The notes: generated by a model not told the origin, from the letters alone. Shown: positions 16,990 to 26,025, numbered from the stretch's first letter. The stretch: DNA of 64,000 nt from an uncultured Fenollaria sp. (GCF_934202865.1 NZ_CAKPYL010000001.1:1-64000), one strand, 5' to 3'. Translations and numbers: made by a program.

Positions 16990-18413
16990 AGTCTGAAGTC
17001 TCTCTCGCCTTCTTCGATTTTCTTAAGATTTTCTCTGACTAGCTCTTTGATGTCGTCACGCGAAATATTTTCTATCTCTTTTTCAATAAGCGCTTCGCCT
17101 TTTTTCCTTGTTTCAGGCGCTGCGTAATCCATTAGATATTCTTTAAGTGTCATAAGTGCGTTTGGTTGACAGATATTGCCTATTTGTCCAGCTTTAACAA
17201 GGCTCATGAATCTATCGCCAGTTCTTCCCGCTCTGTAACAAGCTGTGCAGAATGACGGGATGTGGCCCGTATCCATTAGCCATGAAACGACCTCGTCAAG
17301 TGTTCTTTGGTCTGATGTGAAGAACTGCTCTGTATCGGCTGCTGCAGCGACTTCTTCTGTGGCGTAGCCGCCAACTGATGTCTTCGAGCCGCCACTGATT
17401 TGACTGATACCGAAGTCTATGACCTTAGCTCTTGTCTCAACGGACTCTCTTGTCGATATAATCATACCTGTATATGGCACAGAAACTCTTATGCAGGCAA
17501 CTATTTTCTTAAATATATCGTCACTAATTGCGTTTTCAAAAGTCTCTGGGTCTATGTCGTCAGCCGGTCTGATTCTTGGCACGCTAATGGTATGCGGACC
17601 AACGCCGAAGCGTGCTTCAAGGTGCTCTGCGTGCATCAATAGACCCACGAAGTCGTATTCATAGTTATTTAAGCCGAATAAAACGCCGCAGCCGACATCG
17701 TCGATGCCGCCCAATTGAGCTCTGTCCATGGCCTCTGTGTGATAAGCGTAGTCATGCTTTGGTCCTGTTGGGTGAAGTGCTTCGTAATTTTTTCTATGAT
17801 ATGTCTCTTGGAACAAAATATATGTTCCTATGCCGACATCCTTTAATTTCTTGTAATTTTCAATACTTGTCGCAGCTATATTGACATTGACCCTTCTAAT
17901 GTCACCAGCTTTGTGATGAACGGAGTAGATGGTCTTGATCGACTCAAGTATATACTCAATCGGGTTATTTACAGGGTCTTCGCCTGTTTCAAGTGCAAGC
18001 CTCTTGTGACCCATGTCTTGAAGAGCGATTACTTCGTTTTTTATCTCTTCTTGAGTCAATTTTCTTCTGTGAATAGTTTTGTTCTTTAAGTGATATGGGC
18101 AATAGACGCAGCCATTGACACAGTAGTTCGATAAATATAGCGGCGCGAATAGAACTATCCTATTGCCATAAAGTTTACGCTTGATATCGTTTGCAAGCTT
18201 GTAAACTTCTTCGTTTAAGTCCTCTTCTCCGGACGACAAAAGCAAAAACGCCTCTCTATGCGAAAGGCCCTTGACTTCCTTCGCCTTCTCAATCGCAGCC
18301 TTTATGAGCTCTCTGTTGTGCTTATTTGCCCTACCATATTCAAGCGAGGCAAGTATCTCCTCGTGATTTATAAATTCATCCGCTTTTTCAGATTTTACAT
18401 CGTATTTATACAT
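16986..18413 (-). CDS. hydG: [FeFe]-hydrogenase maturation radical SAM tyrosine lyase HydG (475 aa)
   Basis: Cleaves tyrosine to make the CO and CN ligands of the H-cluster. The SAM-cluster motif is C98-X3-C102-X2-C105 (YCVNGCVYCPYH) and the auxiliary-cluster motif C389-X2-C392-X22-C415 is complete, which separates HydG from ThiH. I start it at 18413 because GGAG lies about 6 bases before that ATG; the frame is open to 18449 inside hydE. It overlaps hydE by 8 bp (ATGTATAA). Confidence 0.95.
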   Translation of the reverse strand: MYKYDVKSEKADEFINHEEILASLEYGRANKHNRELIKAAIEKAKEVKGLSHREAFLLLSSGEEDLNEEVYKLANDIKRKLYGNRIVLFAPLYLSNYCVNGCVYCPYHLKNKTIHRRKLTQEEIKNEVIALQDMGHKRLALETGEDPVNNPIEYILESIKTIYSVHHKAGDIRRVNVNIAATSIENYKKLKDVGIGTYILFQETYHRKNYEALHPTGPKHDYAYHTEAMDRAQLGGIDDVGCGVLFGLNNYEYDFVGLLMHAEHLEARFGVGPHTISVPRIRPADDIDPETFENAISDDIFKKIVACIRVSVPYTGMIISTRESVETRAKVIDFGISQISGGSKTSVGGYATEEVAAAADTEQFFTSDQRTLDEVVSWLMDTGHIPSFCTACYRAGRTGDRFMSLVKAGQIGNICQPNALMTLKEYLMDYAAPETRKKGEALIEKEIENISRDDIKELVRENLKKIEEGERDFRL

Positions 18414-19407
18414 TGTAGTCTCCTCTCGTAAATTCAATTCCGTAGCCAAATTCTCTCAAATAATCGTTCAGCGCCTTCACGCCCTCAATCGCCTCAAGTC
18501 CGGATGCCTTCTTGCCGTCGTATAGATTGTAGCTCTCACGAGCAAATTTTGGCGAGACATTTGGCATGATGACGTTTGCGCCCGATAAAATGCCCTCTAT
18601 CCTGCCAGTCTCGCTTATGGTATTGAGTGCAGTCGTTGATGGTATCAAGGCTTTCGGGTGTTCGATTCGTAGTATTGCAAGTAGTTTTCGCGTCAGCTCC
18701 ACGGTGCCCGCTGGACAGCTTTCAAAGCGCGTCCCCTTCGATGGGATAAAGGGCCCTATGCCTATCATGGCGGGGTCTATCTCTCTAATTAATTTTATAT
18801 CTTTTATATGACTCTCAAGATTTGTGAATGGTGCAGCCACCATAAAACCCGTTCCGACTTGGTAGCCAAGCTCCTTTAAGTCGTAGATTGCTTTTAGTCT
18901 ACGCTCTAAGCTTTGATCTGCTGGATGAAGCTTTTGGAATATCTCTCTATCGGCCGTTTCATGTCTTAATAAAAATCTATCTGCCCCAGCCTCTTTAAAG
19001 AGCTTATATGCCTCATAGCTCCTCACTCCTAGTGATAAAGTGATGGCAGCATCATAATTTTTCCTTAAATGAGAAATAATTTCAGCGAAGGCCTCGTCAG
19101 TAAAGTGTGTGTCCTCGCCGCCTTGTAAAACGAAAGTTCTAAAACCTGCTTCATAAGCCGTCTCTGCCGCAGAATATATCTCGTCCTTAGTCAAGCGAAA
19201 TCTATGTACAGAAGCTTTATTTCTGTTTATGCCGCAGTAGTAGCAGCCCTCTTTGCAATAGTTCGAAAACTCTATCAAAGCCCTTATGTAAATCTTGTTC
19301 GAAAACGTTTTTTGAGAAACGTCTCGAGCCCTCTTGTAAAGCTCCTCCAAAAAATCTTGATCCTCGCATAGAAGTATTTCCATAAGCTCCTTATCAGAAA
19401 AAAGCAT
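18406..19407 (-). CDS. hydE: [FeFe]-hydrogenase maturation radical SAM enzyme HydE (333 aa)
   Basis: Radical SAM enzyme of the BioB-like group that makes the organometallic precursor for the H-cluster. The motif C51-X3-C55-X2-C58 (YCKEGCYYCGINR) is intact. It also has the GGEDTHF and RHETAD stretches seen in HydE. One-base overlap (TAATG) with the upstream radical SAM gene, then directly coupled to hydG. Confidence 0.93.
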   Translation of the reverse strand: MLFSDKELMEILLCEDQDFLEELYKRARDVSQKTFSNKIYIRALIEFSNYCKEGCYYCGINRNKASVHRFRLTKDEIYSAAETAYEAGFRTFVLQGGEDTHFTDEAFAEIISHLRKNYDAAITLSLGVRSYEAYKLFKEAGADRFLLRHETADREIFQKLHPADQSLERRLKAIYDLKELGYQVGTGFMVAAPFTNLESHIKDIKLIREIDPAMIGIGPFIPSKGTRFESCPAGTVELTRKLLAILRIEHPKALIPSTTALNTISETGRIEGILSGANVIMPNVSPKFARESYNLYDGKKASGLEAIEGVKALNDYLREFGYGIEFTRGDYNV

Positions 19408-20294
19408 TATACTCCCTCCAAATCAAAGCTTGGCGTGTAGTTCTTGCCATCTTGCTTGTCTTGAATAAAGGCATTTGTTATGCCAAGGTCCGCCGCATAA
19501 TCAACGAAGCTATCATATTCTAAGTCGCTTACAGTCCTATTAATCTTCTTATAATCCTTCGCCATGTGCATAGGTTGATATTGATTCATCAGTGAAAATA
19601 TCACGCTATCGCCATATTTACCATAAAGTAGGCGAACTATCTTTTTCGCATCGAAATATAGATTTGGAAGTAGAAGTAGACGTATAATGACGCCCTTCTT
19701 CATTATCCCATCTTCAACAATCACTTCAGGGACTTGTTTATGCATCTCGTCAATGGCCTCAAGCGCGTACTCTCTGTAGTGAGGCGCGTGCGAAAATTCA
19801 TTGGCGTAGCTATCGGAAAAATACTTGAAGTCAGCTAGGTAGATGTCGATGAGACCATCAAGATTTTGGATAGCCTCTTTGAGCTCGTAGCTGTTTGTGT
19901 TGTAGACGAAAGGCAGGTCAAAGCCTCTGTCCTTCGCCATAACGATGGCGTCCTTGATAAGGTGACTAAAGTGCATTGGCGAGACCAAATTGATGTTGTG
20001 AACGCCCTTTGCTTTTAGCTCGAAGAAGATTTCCACGAGCCTTTCCTTGCTTATGTACTTGAACAGAGCGTCCTTATTTTGAGAAATTTCATAATTTTGG
20101 CAGAAGACGCAAGACAGATTGCATCCCGCGAAGAAGACAGTCCCCGAGCCGCGTGTACCCGAGATGACAGGCTCTTCAAATACATGAACAGATGCCTTTG
20201 ATACGGCAAGTTCATTCTTCATTCTGCAAACGCCAAGTTTTTCGTCTCTATCGATGCCGCAATTGCGCGGACATAAATTACATATATACATCAT
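19407..20294 (-). CDS. PflX-like radical SAM protein (295 aa)
   Basis: Belongs to the COG1313/PflX group annotated as putative pyruvate formate-lyase activating enzymes. It has C58-X3-C62-X2-C65 (GCNLSCVFCQNY) and an extra N-terminal Cys cluster (C5, C8, C12, C23) that could hold a second iron-sulfur centre. It is the first gene of the hydEGF operon, with one promoter. No pyruvate formate-lyase gene is nearby, so a role in hydrogenase maturation or in activating a distant glycyl radical enzyme is open. Confidence 0.8.
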   Translation of the reverse strand: MMYICNLCPRNCGIDRDEKLGVCRMKNELAVSKASVHVFEEPVISGTRGSGTVFFAGCNLSCVFCQNYEISQNKDALFKYISKERLVEIFFELKAKGVHNINLVSPMHFSHLIKDAIVMAKDRGFDLPFVYNTNSYELKEAIQNLDGLIDIYLADFKYFSDSYANEFSHAPHYREYALEAIDEMHKQVPEVIVEDGIMKKGVIIRLLLLPNLYFDAKKIVRLLYGKYGDSVIFSLMNQYQPMHMAKDYKKINRTVSDLEYDSFVDYAADLGITNAFIQDKQDGKNYTPSFDLEGV

Positions 20295-20306
20295 ATCACC
20301 ATGAAT

Positions 20307-20336
20307 ATTATATAACTAATGAAGGATTATTGTCAA
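20307..20336 (-). promoter_or_regulatory. Promoter of the hyd operon
   Basis: Minus strand: TTGACA (20331-20336), 18-bp spacer, TATAAT (20307-20312). It is back to back with the antitoxin promoter at 20347-20375. Confidence 0.75.
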
Positions 20337-20346
20337 TAAATATGTA

Positions 20347-20375
20347 TTGACATAGGCTTTGTAAAAAGATATAAT
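20347..20375 (+). promoter_or_regulatory. Promoter of the AbrB-type antitoxin gene
   Basis: TTGACA (20347-20352), 17-bp spacer, TATAAT (20370-20375), followed by the ribosome site AAGGAGGT at about 20403. Confidence 0.8.
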
Positions 20376-20416
20376 ATAATTAGAAAGTAAGAAATTCCAA
20401 CTAAGGAGGTAAGGCT

Positions 20417-20674
20417 ATGTTAGTTGAGTTAAAAGCTAAGTCGCAAGTGACTATACCTAAGGAAATAGTGAGCTTGATGAATTTAAATCAAGGAGATAAA
20501 TTTGAAATTATCGAGGAAAATGGCAGGATAGTTTTGATCCCGCTTGAAGTCTACCCAAAGAATGTGATTGATGAATTAAAGGCCTCAGTTGAAGAGATAA
20601 AGGCAAGTATTGACAATGGTGAGAGACCCGTCTTTGACTCGATAGATGCCTTGTTTGAAGAGCTGGATAAGTAA
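20417..20674 (+). CDS. AbrB/MazE-type antitoxin (85 aa)
   Basis: The N-terminal half is a swapped-hairpin AbrB DNA-binding domain (AKSQVTIPKEIVSLMNLNQG then FEIIEENGRIVLIP, residues 6-42). The C-terminal half is acidic and helical, as expected for a toxin-binding tail. It overlaps the start of the RelE-type toxin gene by one base (TAATG), the usual operon arrangement. The toxin is frameshifted, so this protein may now act alone, for instance as its own repressor. Confidence 0.85.
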   Translation: MLVELKAKSQVTIPKEIVSLMNLNQGDKFEIIEENGRIVLIPLEVYPKNVIDELKASVEEIKASIDNGERPVFDSIDALFEELDK

Positions 20675-20939
20675 TGAAATACAAAATTACTTACTCGGAT
20701 GCCTTTAAAAAGCATTATAAATACTATCAGATATAGAAAAAGCTCAGACAAAGAAAAAAATTAATTTATTTGTAGAAAATCCATATCATCCGTCGCTAAG
20801 AACTAAAAAAATAAAAGGAACTGATAATATTTATGAGTTTTCTGTCAATATGGATATAAGAGTAATATGGTTTTATCATAACGATGAAGTGGTTATACTT
20901 CTTGATATTGGTCATCACGATATACTTAATAAGATTTAA
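20674..20939 (+). pseudogene. Frameshifted RelE/ParE-family toxin
   Basis: Frame 1 begins MKYKITYSDAFKKHYKYY and stops at TAG 20734-20736. From C20724 the +2 frame continues as LSDIEKAQTKKKINLFVENP and later YEFSVNMDIRVIWFY and LLDIGHHD, a typical RelE/ParE C-terminus ending at 20937-20939. Loss of a single base (for example one C in TACCTATCA) explains the break; repaired, the protein would be 88 aa. Either the toxin is dead in this strain or the base is a sequencing error. Confidence 0.85.
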
Positions 20940-20967
20940 AATGCTAGACTTTTTTTTGTCTAGCATT
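20940..20967. terminator. Bidirectional terminator between convergent genes
   Basis: Stem AATGCTAGAC/GTCTAGCATT with an eight-base T (or A) loop and T-runs on both sides. The stop codon (TAG) of the minus-strand gene lies inside the stem. Confidence 0.8.
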
Positions 20968-21391
20968 CTTTTATTATATCAAGCTCTGCATCAAGCTTTA
21001 TTATCAAATTCTCTATGCTTTCTCTAAAGCTCTTTAGCTCGTCAAGCTTTTCCCTAATCTCGCTAGCTACTCTAATGTCCGTGAAAATGTTGTCAAAATA
21101 TATATCCATGACATTATCACTCATTGTATCACTCATCTCCTTAGGAAGCCTCATGCCTATGTCGCCGAGCTCCTTATTAAGACTCTTTAGGTATATGCCC
21201 GCCTCCTTTATGCTAAGGTTCGCCCCCTGTATATGCTTTCTCTTAATTATACTAAAGAAAGAGCCGCCGCCAAGCATATCCCAAGCACTCATGCTCGATG
21301 CATCATCAAGCGACTTAACTGCTTTATCAAGCCTTAGCAAAACCTCAATCGCAGCCGCTTTTGCCTCTTTTATTTCCTTTTCCTTGTCCAT
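20960..21391 (-). CDS. Hypothetical helical protein (143 aa)
   Basis: Not recognised. Predicted to be almost all helical with heptad-like stretches (residues about 1-30 and 95-140), no signal peptide and no membrane segment. It is the last gene of the strand that carries the MBOAT and SGNH genes, starting 11 bp after the SGNH stop. I prefer the ATG at 21391 with AGGGG eight bases upstream over the GTG at 21400. Confidence 0.7.
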   Translation of the reverse strand: MDKEKEIKEAKAAAIEVLLRLDKAVKSLDDASSMSAWDMLGGGSFFSIIKRKHIQGANLSIKEAGIYLKSLNKELGDIGMRLPKEMSDTMSDNVMDIYFDNIFTDIRVASEIREKLDELKSFRESIENLIIKLDAELDIIKEC

Positions 21392-21402
21392 GGATGTCAC
21401 CC

Positions 21403-22353
21403 CTATCTATATTTATTCAAAACATTCTTAATAAAGTATCCAGTAAATTTTTTTGCTCCCTCACTATTCAAATGCGACGCATCATAGTAATCATCAAAGC
21501 CCAGATCCTCACTCATCACTTTAGTGAAGTCTATAAAGTCCGCGCCTATACTATTCACATAACTCTCAAGTTCGGCGATGTTCTCGTCGTAGACGCCCTT
21601 CGTATAAACCGGCGTCTTTATAAAATGCACTTCAACGCCATTTTTCTTAGCAAGATCATTTATCCTCTTAAGCGCGGCGTACTTTTTCTCTCTAAAATCC
21701 TTATCGTGCGCATTTGCGATATTATCAAGGTTTTCCTTGCTTAGTTCAGGATTTTTCACAAATTCTTTGCTCTGACGCTCGAGCTTCACAAAACCATTCA
21801 AATCGTCGTGGTAGTCCTTCCACTTGGCCTTGTAATCCTTCTCTTCAAGCGCCCTCCATCTTGTGTGGTACTTGATTAGCGGCATCACATTCTCCGCCCA
21901 TTCCTCCGGAGGAAGGCTATCCTTAATCATCATAGCCTTGTTTATGCCCATGGGGAAATAGTCGGTGTAAGTGTGGACGCTGCCCTCATCGATATCGTTC
22001 ATAGCCAAGGCGTCAAGCACGTCAACGTATATGGCCTTTGGCTTTGACCTCTTGATGGCCTCTTTGATGTAGTAGTAAGTCGCCTCAAGTGGCTGCTTTT
22101 GGCTCGCTAAGATGTACGAAGTGACTCCAGACGCCGCCAAATCCTCTGTATCGAAGGAGCAATACGCGTGCGACGTGCCAAAGAAGATGACGTCGTAAGG
22201 CTTGTCCTCGTTGAAGTAGCCGGCAATCTTGTTAATCATGTCCCAAGGCTTCACATCGGATTTTCTGATAAAGATGATATTTAATTTTGCAAGCACAAGG
22301 CTCAGTATGATGACAAAGCCCGCGATTTTTAAAATTCTCTTAATATATTTCAT
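21403..22353 (-). CDS. SGNH/DltD-like membrane-anchored protein, partner of MBOAT (316 aa)
   Basis: One N-terminal membrane helix (about 8-28) and an outside domain with a GTSHAYCSFD block (Ser nucleophile region) and a C-terminal DASHLN motif with Asp and His, as in AlgX/AlgJ/DltD-type SGNH hydrolases. Such proteins work with MBOAT acyltransferases to O-acylate extracellular polymers. It follows the MBOAT gene by 12 bp. The ATG at 22353, with AAAGGG in front, is favoured over the GTG at 22362. Confidence 0.75.
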   Translation of the reverse strand: MKYIKRILKIAGFVIILSLVLAKLNIIFIRKSDVKPWDMINKIAGYFNEDKPYDVIFFGTSHAYCSFDTEDLAASGVTSYILASQKQPLEATYYYIKEAIKRSKPKAIYVDVLDALAMNDIDEGSVHTYTDYFPMGINKAMMIKDSLPPEEWAENVMPLIKYHTRWRALEEKDYKAKWKDYHDDLNGFVKLERQSKEFVKNPELSKENLDNIANAHDKDFREKKYAALKRINDLAKKNGVEVHFIKTPVYTKGVYDENIAELESYVNSIGADFIDFTKVMSEDLGFDDYYDASHLNSEGAKKFTGYFIKNVLNKYR

Positions 22354-22365
22354 CTCTCTCACCCT

Positions 22366-23802
22366 TTAGAACTGGAAGTAAATGAACTGCGCTTCGCTGT
22401 AGCCCGGTCCGTAAATCCCGAAAATCAATGTCGCTATCAATAAAAATATATATATCGGCCATCTTACAATCAGGCTTCTTCTCTCGATATTGTCCGCAAG
22501 TTTCACTTTATTATATATAAGTATATCGACCACCATAAGAATGGCTATCGCAATGAGTAAGATGACTGTATCTTCGTAAGGAAAAGCGATTGACGCATCT
22601 AGGCTTCCTGCCTGTCTCTTAAGTATGCCAAGTAAATAGGCTTTTGCCGCGCCAATATTTTTGCTTCTAAAGATTACAAAACTCAAAACTGCAACGACAA
22701 AGGTAATCAAGCGGCGGATATTTCTATAAATAAAATTATCTCTGATACCCTTTGTGATGCCTTTAAAACTATCTTCCAAGATATTGAAAACGCCATGAAT
22801 AAGGCCCCAAAGAACGAAAGTGTAGTTCGCTCCATGCCAAAGACCGCTCACTAAAAAGACGATTAAAACGTTTAAGTGCTTTCTAAAAGCGCCCTTCCTG
22901 TTTCCGCCCAAAGGGATGTAAAGGTAGTCCTTAAACCAAGTAGATAGCGAGATATGCCAGCGTCTCCAAAATTCTGTGATTGATTTCGATAGGTATGGCG
23001 CTCTAAAATTGTCCATAAGATCATAGCCCAAGATCTTTGCCGAGCCCTTTGCGATGATTGAATATGAATAAAAATCGCAATAGATTTGCACGGCGAATAA
23101 TAAGGCCGCGTAGCATAAAAAGATGTATGAGTAGCCTTGGTAGCTGTCAAAGACTTGGTTTACAAAGATCGCTGCCCTATCTGCAATGACTAGCTTTAGG
23201 AAAAAGCCCCAAAGTATGTAAAGAAGCCCTTTCGATAGATTTTCGTAACGCCTTGTGCCCAAAGTATCGATCTGAGTAAGAAGGTTTTTTGACCTCTCTA
23301 TCGGCCCAGCGACTAATTGCGGGAAGAACGAGACGAAAAGAGCGTAATTAATAAAGTTCCTCTCAGCTTTGATCTCGCCTCTGTAAACGTCAACGATGTA
23401 GCCAAGCGCTTGAAATGTGTAAAAGGAAATGCCGACTGGCAGCAAAACGTCTATGACAGGCATGTCAATACTTAAAGCCGCTATGCCGAGTATTTTATTT
23501 ATAAAATTAACTGTAAAACTGTAGTACTTAAAAACGAAAAGTATCGCCAAATTGACAAAGAAGCAAAGTCCGAGATAGAGCTTTTTCTTTTTTTTCGCTC
23601 CCACCATATCCATGGCGATGGCTGTGCCATAAGTCGCTACTGTGCTAAATAGCATTAGTAGTGAGTACTTAAGATTCCAGCACGAATAAAAGAAATAGCT
23701 TGCCAAGAGCAAAAAGACTCTCTTAAGCTTCTTTGGTAGTATGAAATAAACTAGGCAAACGATTGTGAAGAACACAATGTAGCCAGCTGAGTTAAATAGC
23801 AT
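22366..23802 (-). CDS. MBOAT-family O-acyltransferase, AlgI-like (478 aa)
   Basis: Polytopic enzyme that moves acetyl groups across the membrane onto surface polysaccharide or teichoic acid. It has about 11 helices. Conserved family blocks are visible: PVGISFYTFQALGYIVDVYR, FFPQLVAGPIER, and the invariant His in GLWHGANYTFVLWG. Typical length for AlgI/PatA-type proteins. The polymer modified is unknown. The gene lies 60 bp downstream of the Crp-type regulator after a terminator-like hairpin. Confidence 0.88.
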   Translation of the reverse strand: MLFNSAGYIVFFTIVCLVYFILPKKLKRVFLLLASYFFYSCWNLKYSLLMLFSTVATYGTAIAMDMVGAKKKKKLYLGLCFFVNLAILFVFKYYSFTVNFINKILGIAALSIDMPVIDVLLPVGISFYTFQALGYIVDVYRGEIKAERNFINYALFVSFFPQLVAGPIERSKNLLTQIDTLGTRRYENLSKGLLYILWGFFLKLVIADRAAIFVNQVFDSYQGYSYIFLCYAALLFAVQIYCDFYSYSIIAKGSAKILGYDLMDNFRAPYLSKSITEFWRRWHISLSTWFKDYLYIPLGGNRKGAFRKHLNVLIVFLVSGLWHGANYTFVLWGLIHGVFNILEDSFKGITKGIRDNFIYRNIRRLITFVVAVLSFVIFRSKNIGAAKAYLLGILKRQAGSLDASIAFPYEDTVILLIAIAILMVVDILIYNKVKLADNIERRSLIVRWPIYIFLLIATLIFGIYGPGYSEAQFIYFQF

Positions 23803-23826
23803 ATAAAATCTCCTATGTATCTAAAA

Positions 23827-23860
23827 TGGACAAAGAGCTGATTTTGCGCGCCTTTGTCCA
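23827..23860 (-). terminator. Hairpin between the Crp-type gene and the MBOAT gene
   Basis: Minus strand stem TGGACAAAG/CTTTGTCCA followed by TTTTAG. The T-run is short, so partial read-through into the MBOAT genes is plausible. Confidence 0.55.
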
Positions 23861-23866
23861 AGTTCA

Positions 23867-24559
23867 TCATATAGTTTTGTCTGAAAGTTTTTTAATATCG
23901 TTAATAATAATCTTGCTGCGTTCGAGCGTGATGATGCCCTCGTCTTGGAATTGGCTAAGCTTTCTCGATATAGTCTCGCGCGTAAGTCCCGTGAAGGAGC
24001 CCATCTCCTCGCGATTGATCTTAAGATCGACTGTGATGACGCCGTCATTGATCGAACCCGATATTTTTATAAGATTAATAAGGGCCTTGGCTACCTTCAT
24101 GTCCGCGTTAATGACAGAAAGCCTGTCAATTAGCTCTTCCGACTTTCTGATTCTGTAGTAAGCTTCTTCCAAAACCTTCAAAACGAAGTCGCGGTTCTTA
24201 AGCATGATGTTTTCGAAATCGTATTTATTTATGACTATGATCTTCGCATTCGTTGTGGCAGCTGCATTGTAGACGTACTTGTCTTGATAAAGTATGTTGA
24301 AGCCGCCAACGAAGTCGTCCTTTTTGTAGATGTAGAGGATTTGCTCCCTGCCATCCGAAAGGTACATCGATATCTTCATAAAGCCTTCGTAAACGATAAA
24401 CATCCTGTCTGCGCTGTCCCCTGATGAGAATATGGCGTCGCCACGCTTAAAAGTCTCGAGCTTGAGACCTTTTTTGATCTCCATCAGCTCATCATCGGAA
24501 AAGTATGAAAAAAGTGGTATCTTCTTTAAATCAATATTATCTGGGAATTTATTATTCAT
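23867..24559 (-). CDS. Crp/Fnr-family transcription regulator (230 aa)
   Basis: N-terminal cyclic-nucleotide-like beta barrel (about residues 15-125), a long dimer helix, and a C-terminal winged helix with recognition helix in GLTRETISRKLSQFQDEGII (about 186-206). There is no N-terminal Cys cluster, so it is not an oxygen-sensing Fnr with a 4Fe-4S centre. It follows the cupin gene by one base, so it is made with glucose-6-phosphate isomerase and the cupin protein. Targets are not evident. Confidence 0.88.
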   Translation of the reverse strand: MNNKFPDNIDLKKIPLFSYFSDDELMEIKKGLKLETFKRGDAIFSSGDSADRMFIVYEGFMKISMYLSDGREQILYIYKKDDFVGGFNILYQDKYVYNAAATTNAKIIVINKYDFENIMLKNRDFVLKVLEEAYYRIRKSEELIDRLSVINADMKVAKALINLIKISGSINDGVITVDLKINREEMGSFTGLTRETISRKLSQFQDEGIITLERSKIIINDIKKLSDKTI

Positions 24560-24560
24560 C

Positions 24561-24845
24561 TTATTCTTTATTTACTAAGACTACAAGGCTTTCACTGTCA
24601 TCCATCGCCACCGCGCTTATGGTATTAGTGCCATCGAAGTTAAGCGCTTCGCCCGCCTTAACAACATGCTTTTCCACTTCGCCAATGGTGATTTCGAAAG
24701 AACCCTTCATTACAGCGAAAACTATCTCTTTATCAGGATGATTGTGTTTTTCAATAGTATCGCCCTTCTTCAAAATTTTGTGAACGAAATTAACTCCGTT
24801 AATGCTTTTTAGTAAGCCTTCTTCTTTTAAAACTTTTGCTAACAT
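24561..24845 (-). CDS. Small cupin-domain protein (94 aa)
   Basis: Single double-stranded beta-helix domain. The metal-binding pattern HNHPDKE is followed by G-rich turns and a second half with AVAMDDSESLVVL. Function in the family ranges from sugar isomerases to sensors; here it is squeezed between pgi and a Crp-type regulator with one-base gaps, so it may bind a sugar-phosphate-related ligand or metal. That is inference. Confidence 0.8.
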   Translation of the reverse strand: MLAKVLKEEGLLKSINGVNFVHKILKKGDTIEKHNHPDKEIVFAVMKGSFEITIGEVEKHVVKAGEALNFDGTNTISAVAMDDSESLVVLVNKE

Positions 24846-24846
24846 C

Positions 24847-26025
24847 TTATCCCTCCTCTAATATATTTCTAATTTTTTCTTTGTAAACTTCAACGCCCGG
24901 CTGGCCATAAGGCTCAAGCATGTCCATAGCTGCGTTATAGACGCAGGCCGCCATGTAGAAGATGGCAAGCTTTGCAAGGCCCTCCTCATTTATCTCATTC
25001 AATTTAATTACGCAAGTTGGCACGCCGCCCATATGATGCGCCTTAACAGTCGCTTTGAAGGCAATTTCATTTATCTTGTTTAAATTGTTTATAGCTTTGT
25101 CACTAGATTTTTTCGCCTCTGCAAATATATGGGTCTCGATTATATTGCGCCTGCCCTCTTGCAAGAGCTGACCCATAGAGTGAAGGTCCTGTGTGTACTT
25201 AAGGTTTGAGACTATCAGTCCCTTGCCGTCCTTGGCAAGCGATTCGCAAAGAAGCTGCTTAATCCACTCAGTAAATGACGCGAGCCTTTCCTCGTAAATG
25301 CTGATAAACTCAAGCGCGTAAGATTCTCCTGCCACGTGCCTATAGTAAGCGTAGTCAAGAGCCGTGTTATTTTCAAGACCATTATCAAAATACTCTTCCT
25401 TAGCACTTTTTATACCCAAAACAAGCGAGTCTATATCAAGGCCACTGGCAGCCATTGGCAAAATGCCAACTGCAGTGAAAACGCTGTAGCGACCGCCAAT
25501 GTCCTCAGGTATCGTAAATGTCTTTATATTATGTACACTAGCGAACTTTGCTAATTCACTTGCTTCTGAGCTCGTCACTATAACCCCATGTGCAAGGTCA
25601 ACGCCCTTCTTCTTCATATCGTCAAGGAAGATTTCGAAGACAAGTTTCGTCTCCATCGTAGTTCCCGACTTACTTATCACGTTTATGGCGTAGCGCTTGT
25701 CACGTAATTCGTGAAGAAGCTTAGTAATGCAGCCGCTGTCAAGCATATTGCCCGTAAAATATATAGGAAAATCACTTCCTAAAGCGTCGATAAAAGCCTT
25801 GGCACCGATAAATGATCCGCCGATGCCGATAACGACAAGAGCGTCAAAGTCCTTGCGAATGCGCTCAGCGGTGTTTTTTACGTCACTAATAAAGGCCTCG
25901 CTTAAGTAGTCAAGCCTAATCCAGTCCGACGCATATTTCGTATGAAATTGTTTAAACGCATCTAGCTTTTTCTCGGATGCATTCGCCTCGTATTGAAGCG
26001 GCTCCTTGAATATATCAAGCTGCAT
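24847..26025 (-). CDS. pgi: Glucose-6-phosphate isomerase (392 aa)
   Basis: Interconverts glucose 6-phosphate and fructose 6-phosphate in glycolysis. Visible landmarks are IGGSFIGAKAF, the SIS-domain sequence NVISKSGTTMET (phosphate loop), EDIGGRYSVFTAVGILP and the catalytic-region QLLQEGRRNIIET. It is shorter than the usual ~450 residues, mainly at the N-terminus, but all landmark blocks are there. The ATG at 26025 has GAGGTG six bases upstream; the GTG at 26034 overlaps that site and is rejected. First gene of a co-oriented set through 20960. Confidence 0.92.
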   Translation of the reverse strand: MQLDIFKEPLQYEANASEKKLDAFKQFHTKYASDWIRLDYLSEAFISDVKNTAERIRKDFDALVVIGIGGSFIGAKAFIDALGSDFPIYFTGNMLDSGCITKLLHELRDKRYAINVISKSGTTMETKLVFEIFLDDMKKKGVDLAHGVIVTSSEASELAKFASVHNIKTFTIPEDIGGRYSVFTAVGILPMAASGLDIDSLVLGIKSAKEEYFDNGLENNTALDYAYYRHVAGESYALEFISIYEERLASFTEWIKQLLCESLAKDGKGLIVSNLKYTQDLHSMGQLLQEGRRNIIETHIFAEAKKSSDKAINNLNKINEIAFKATVKAHHMGGVPTCVIKLNEINEEGLAKLAIFYMAACVYNAAMDMLEPYGQPGVEVYKEKIRNILEEG

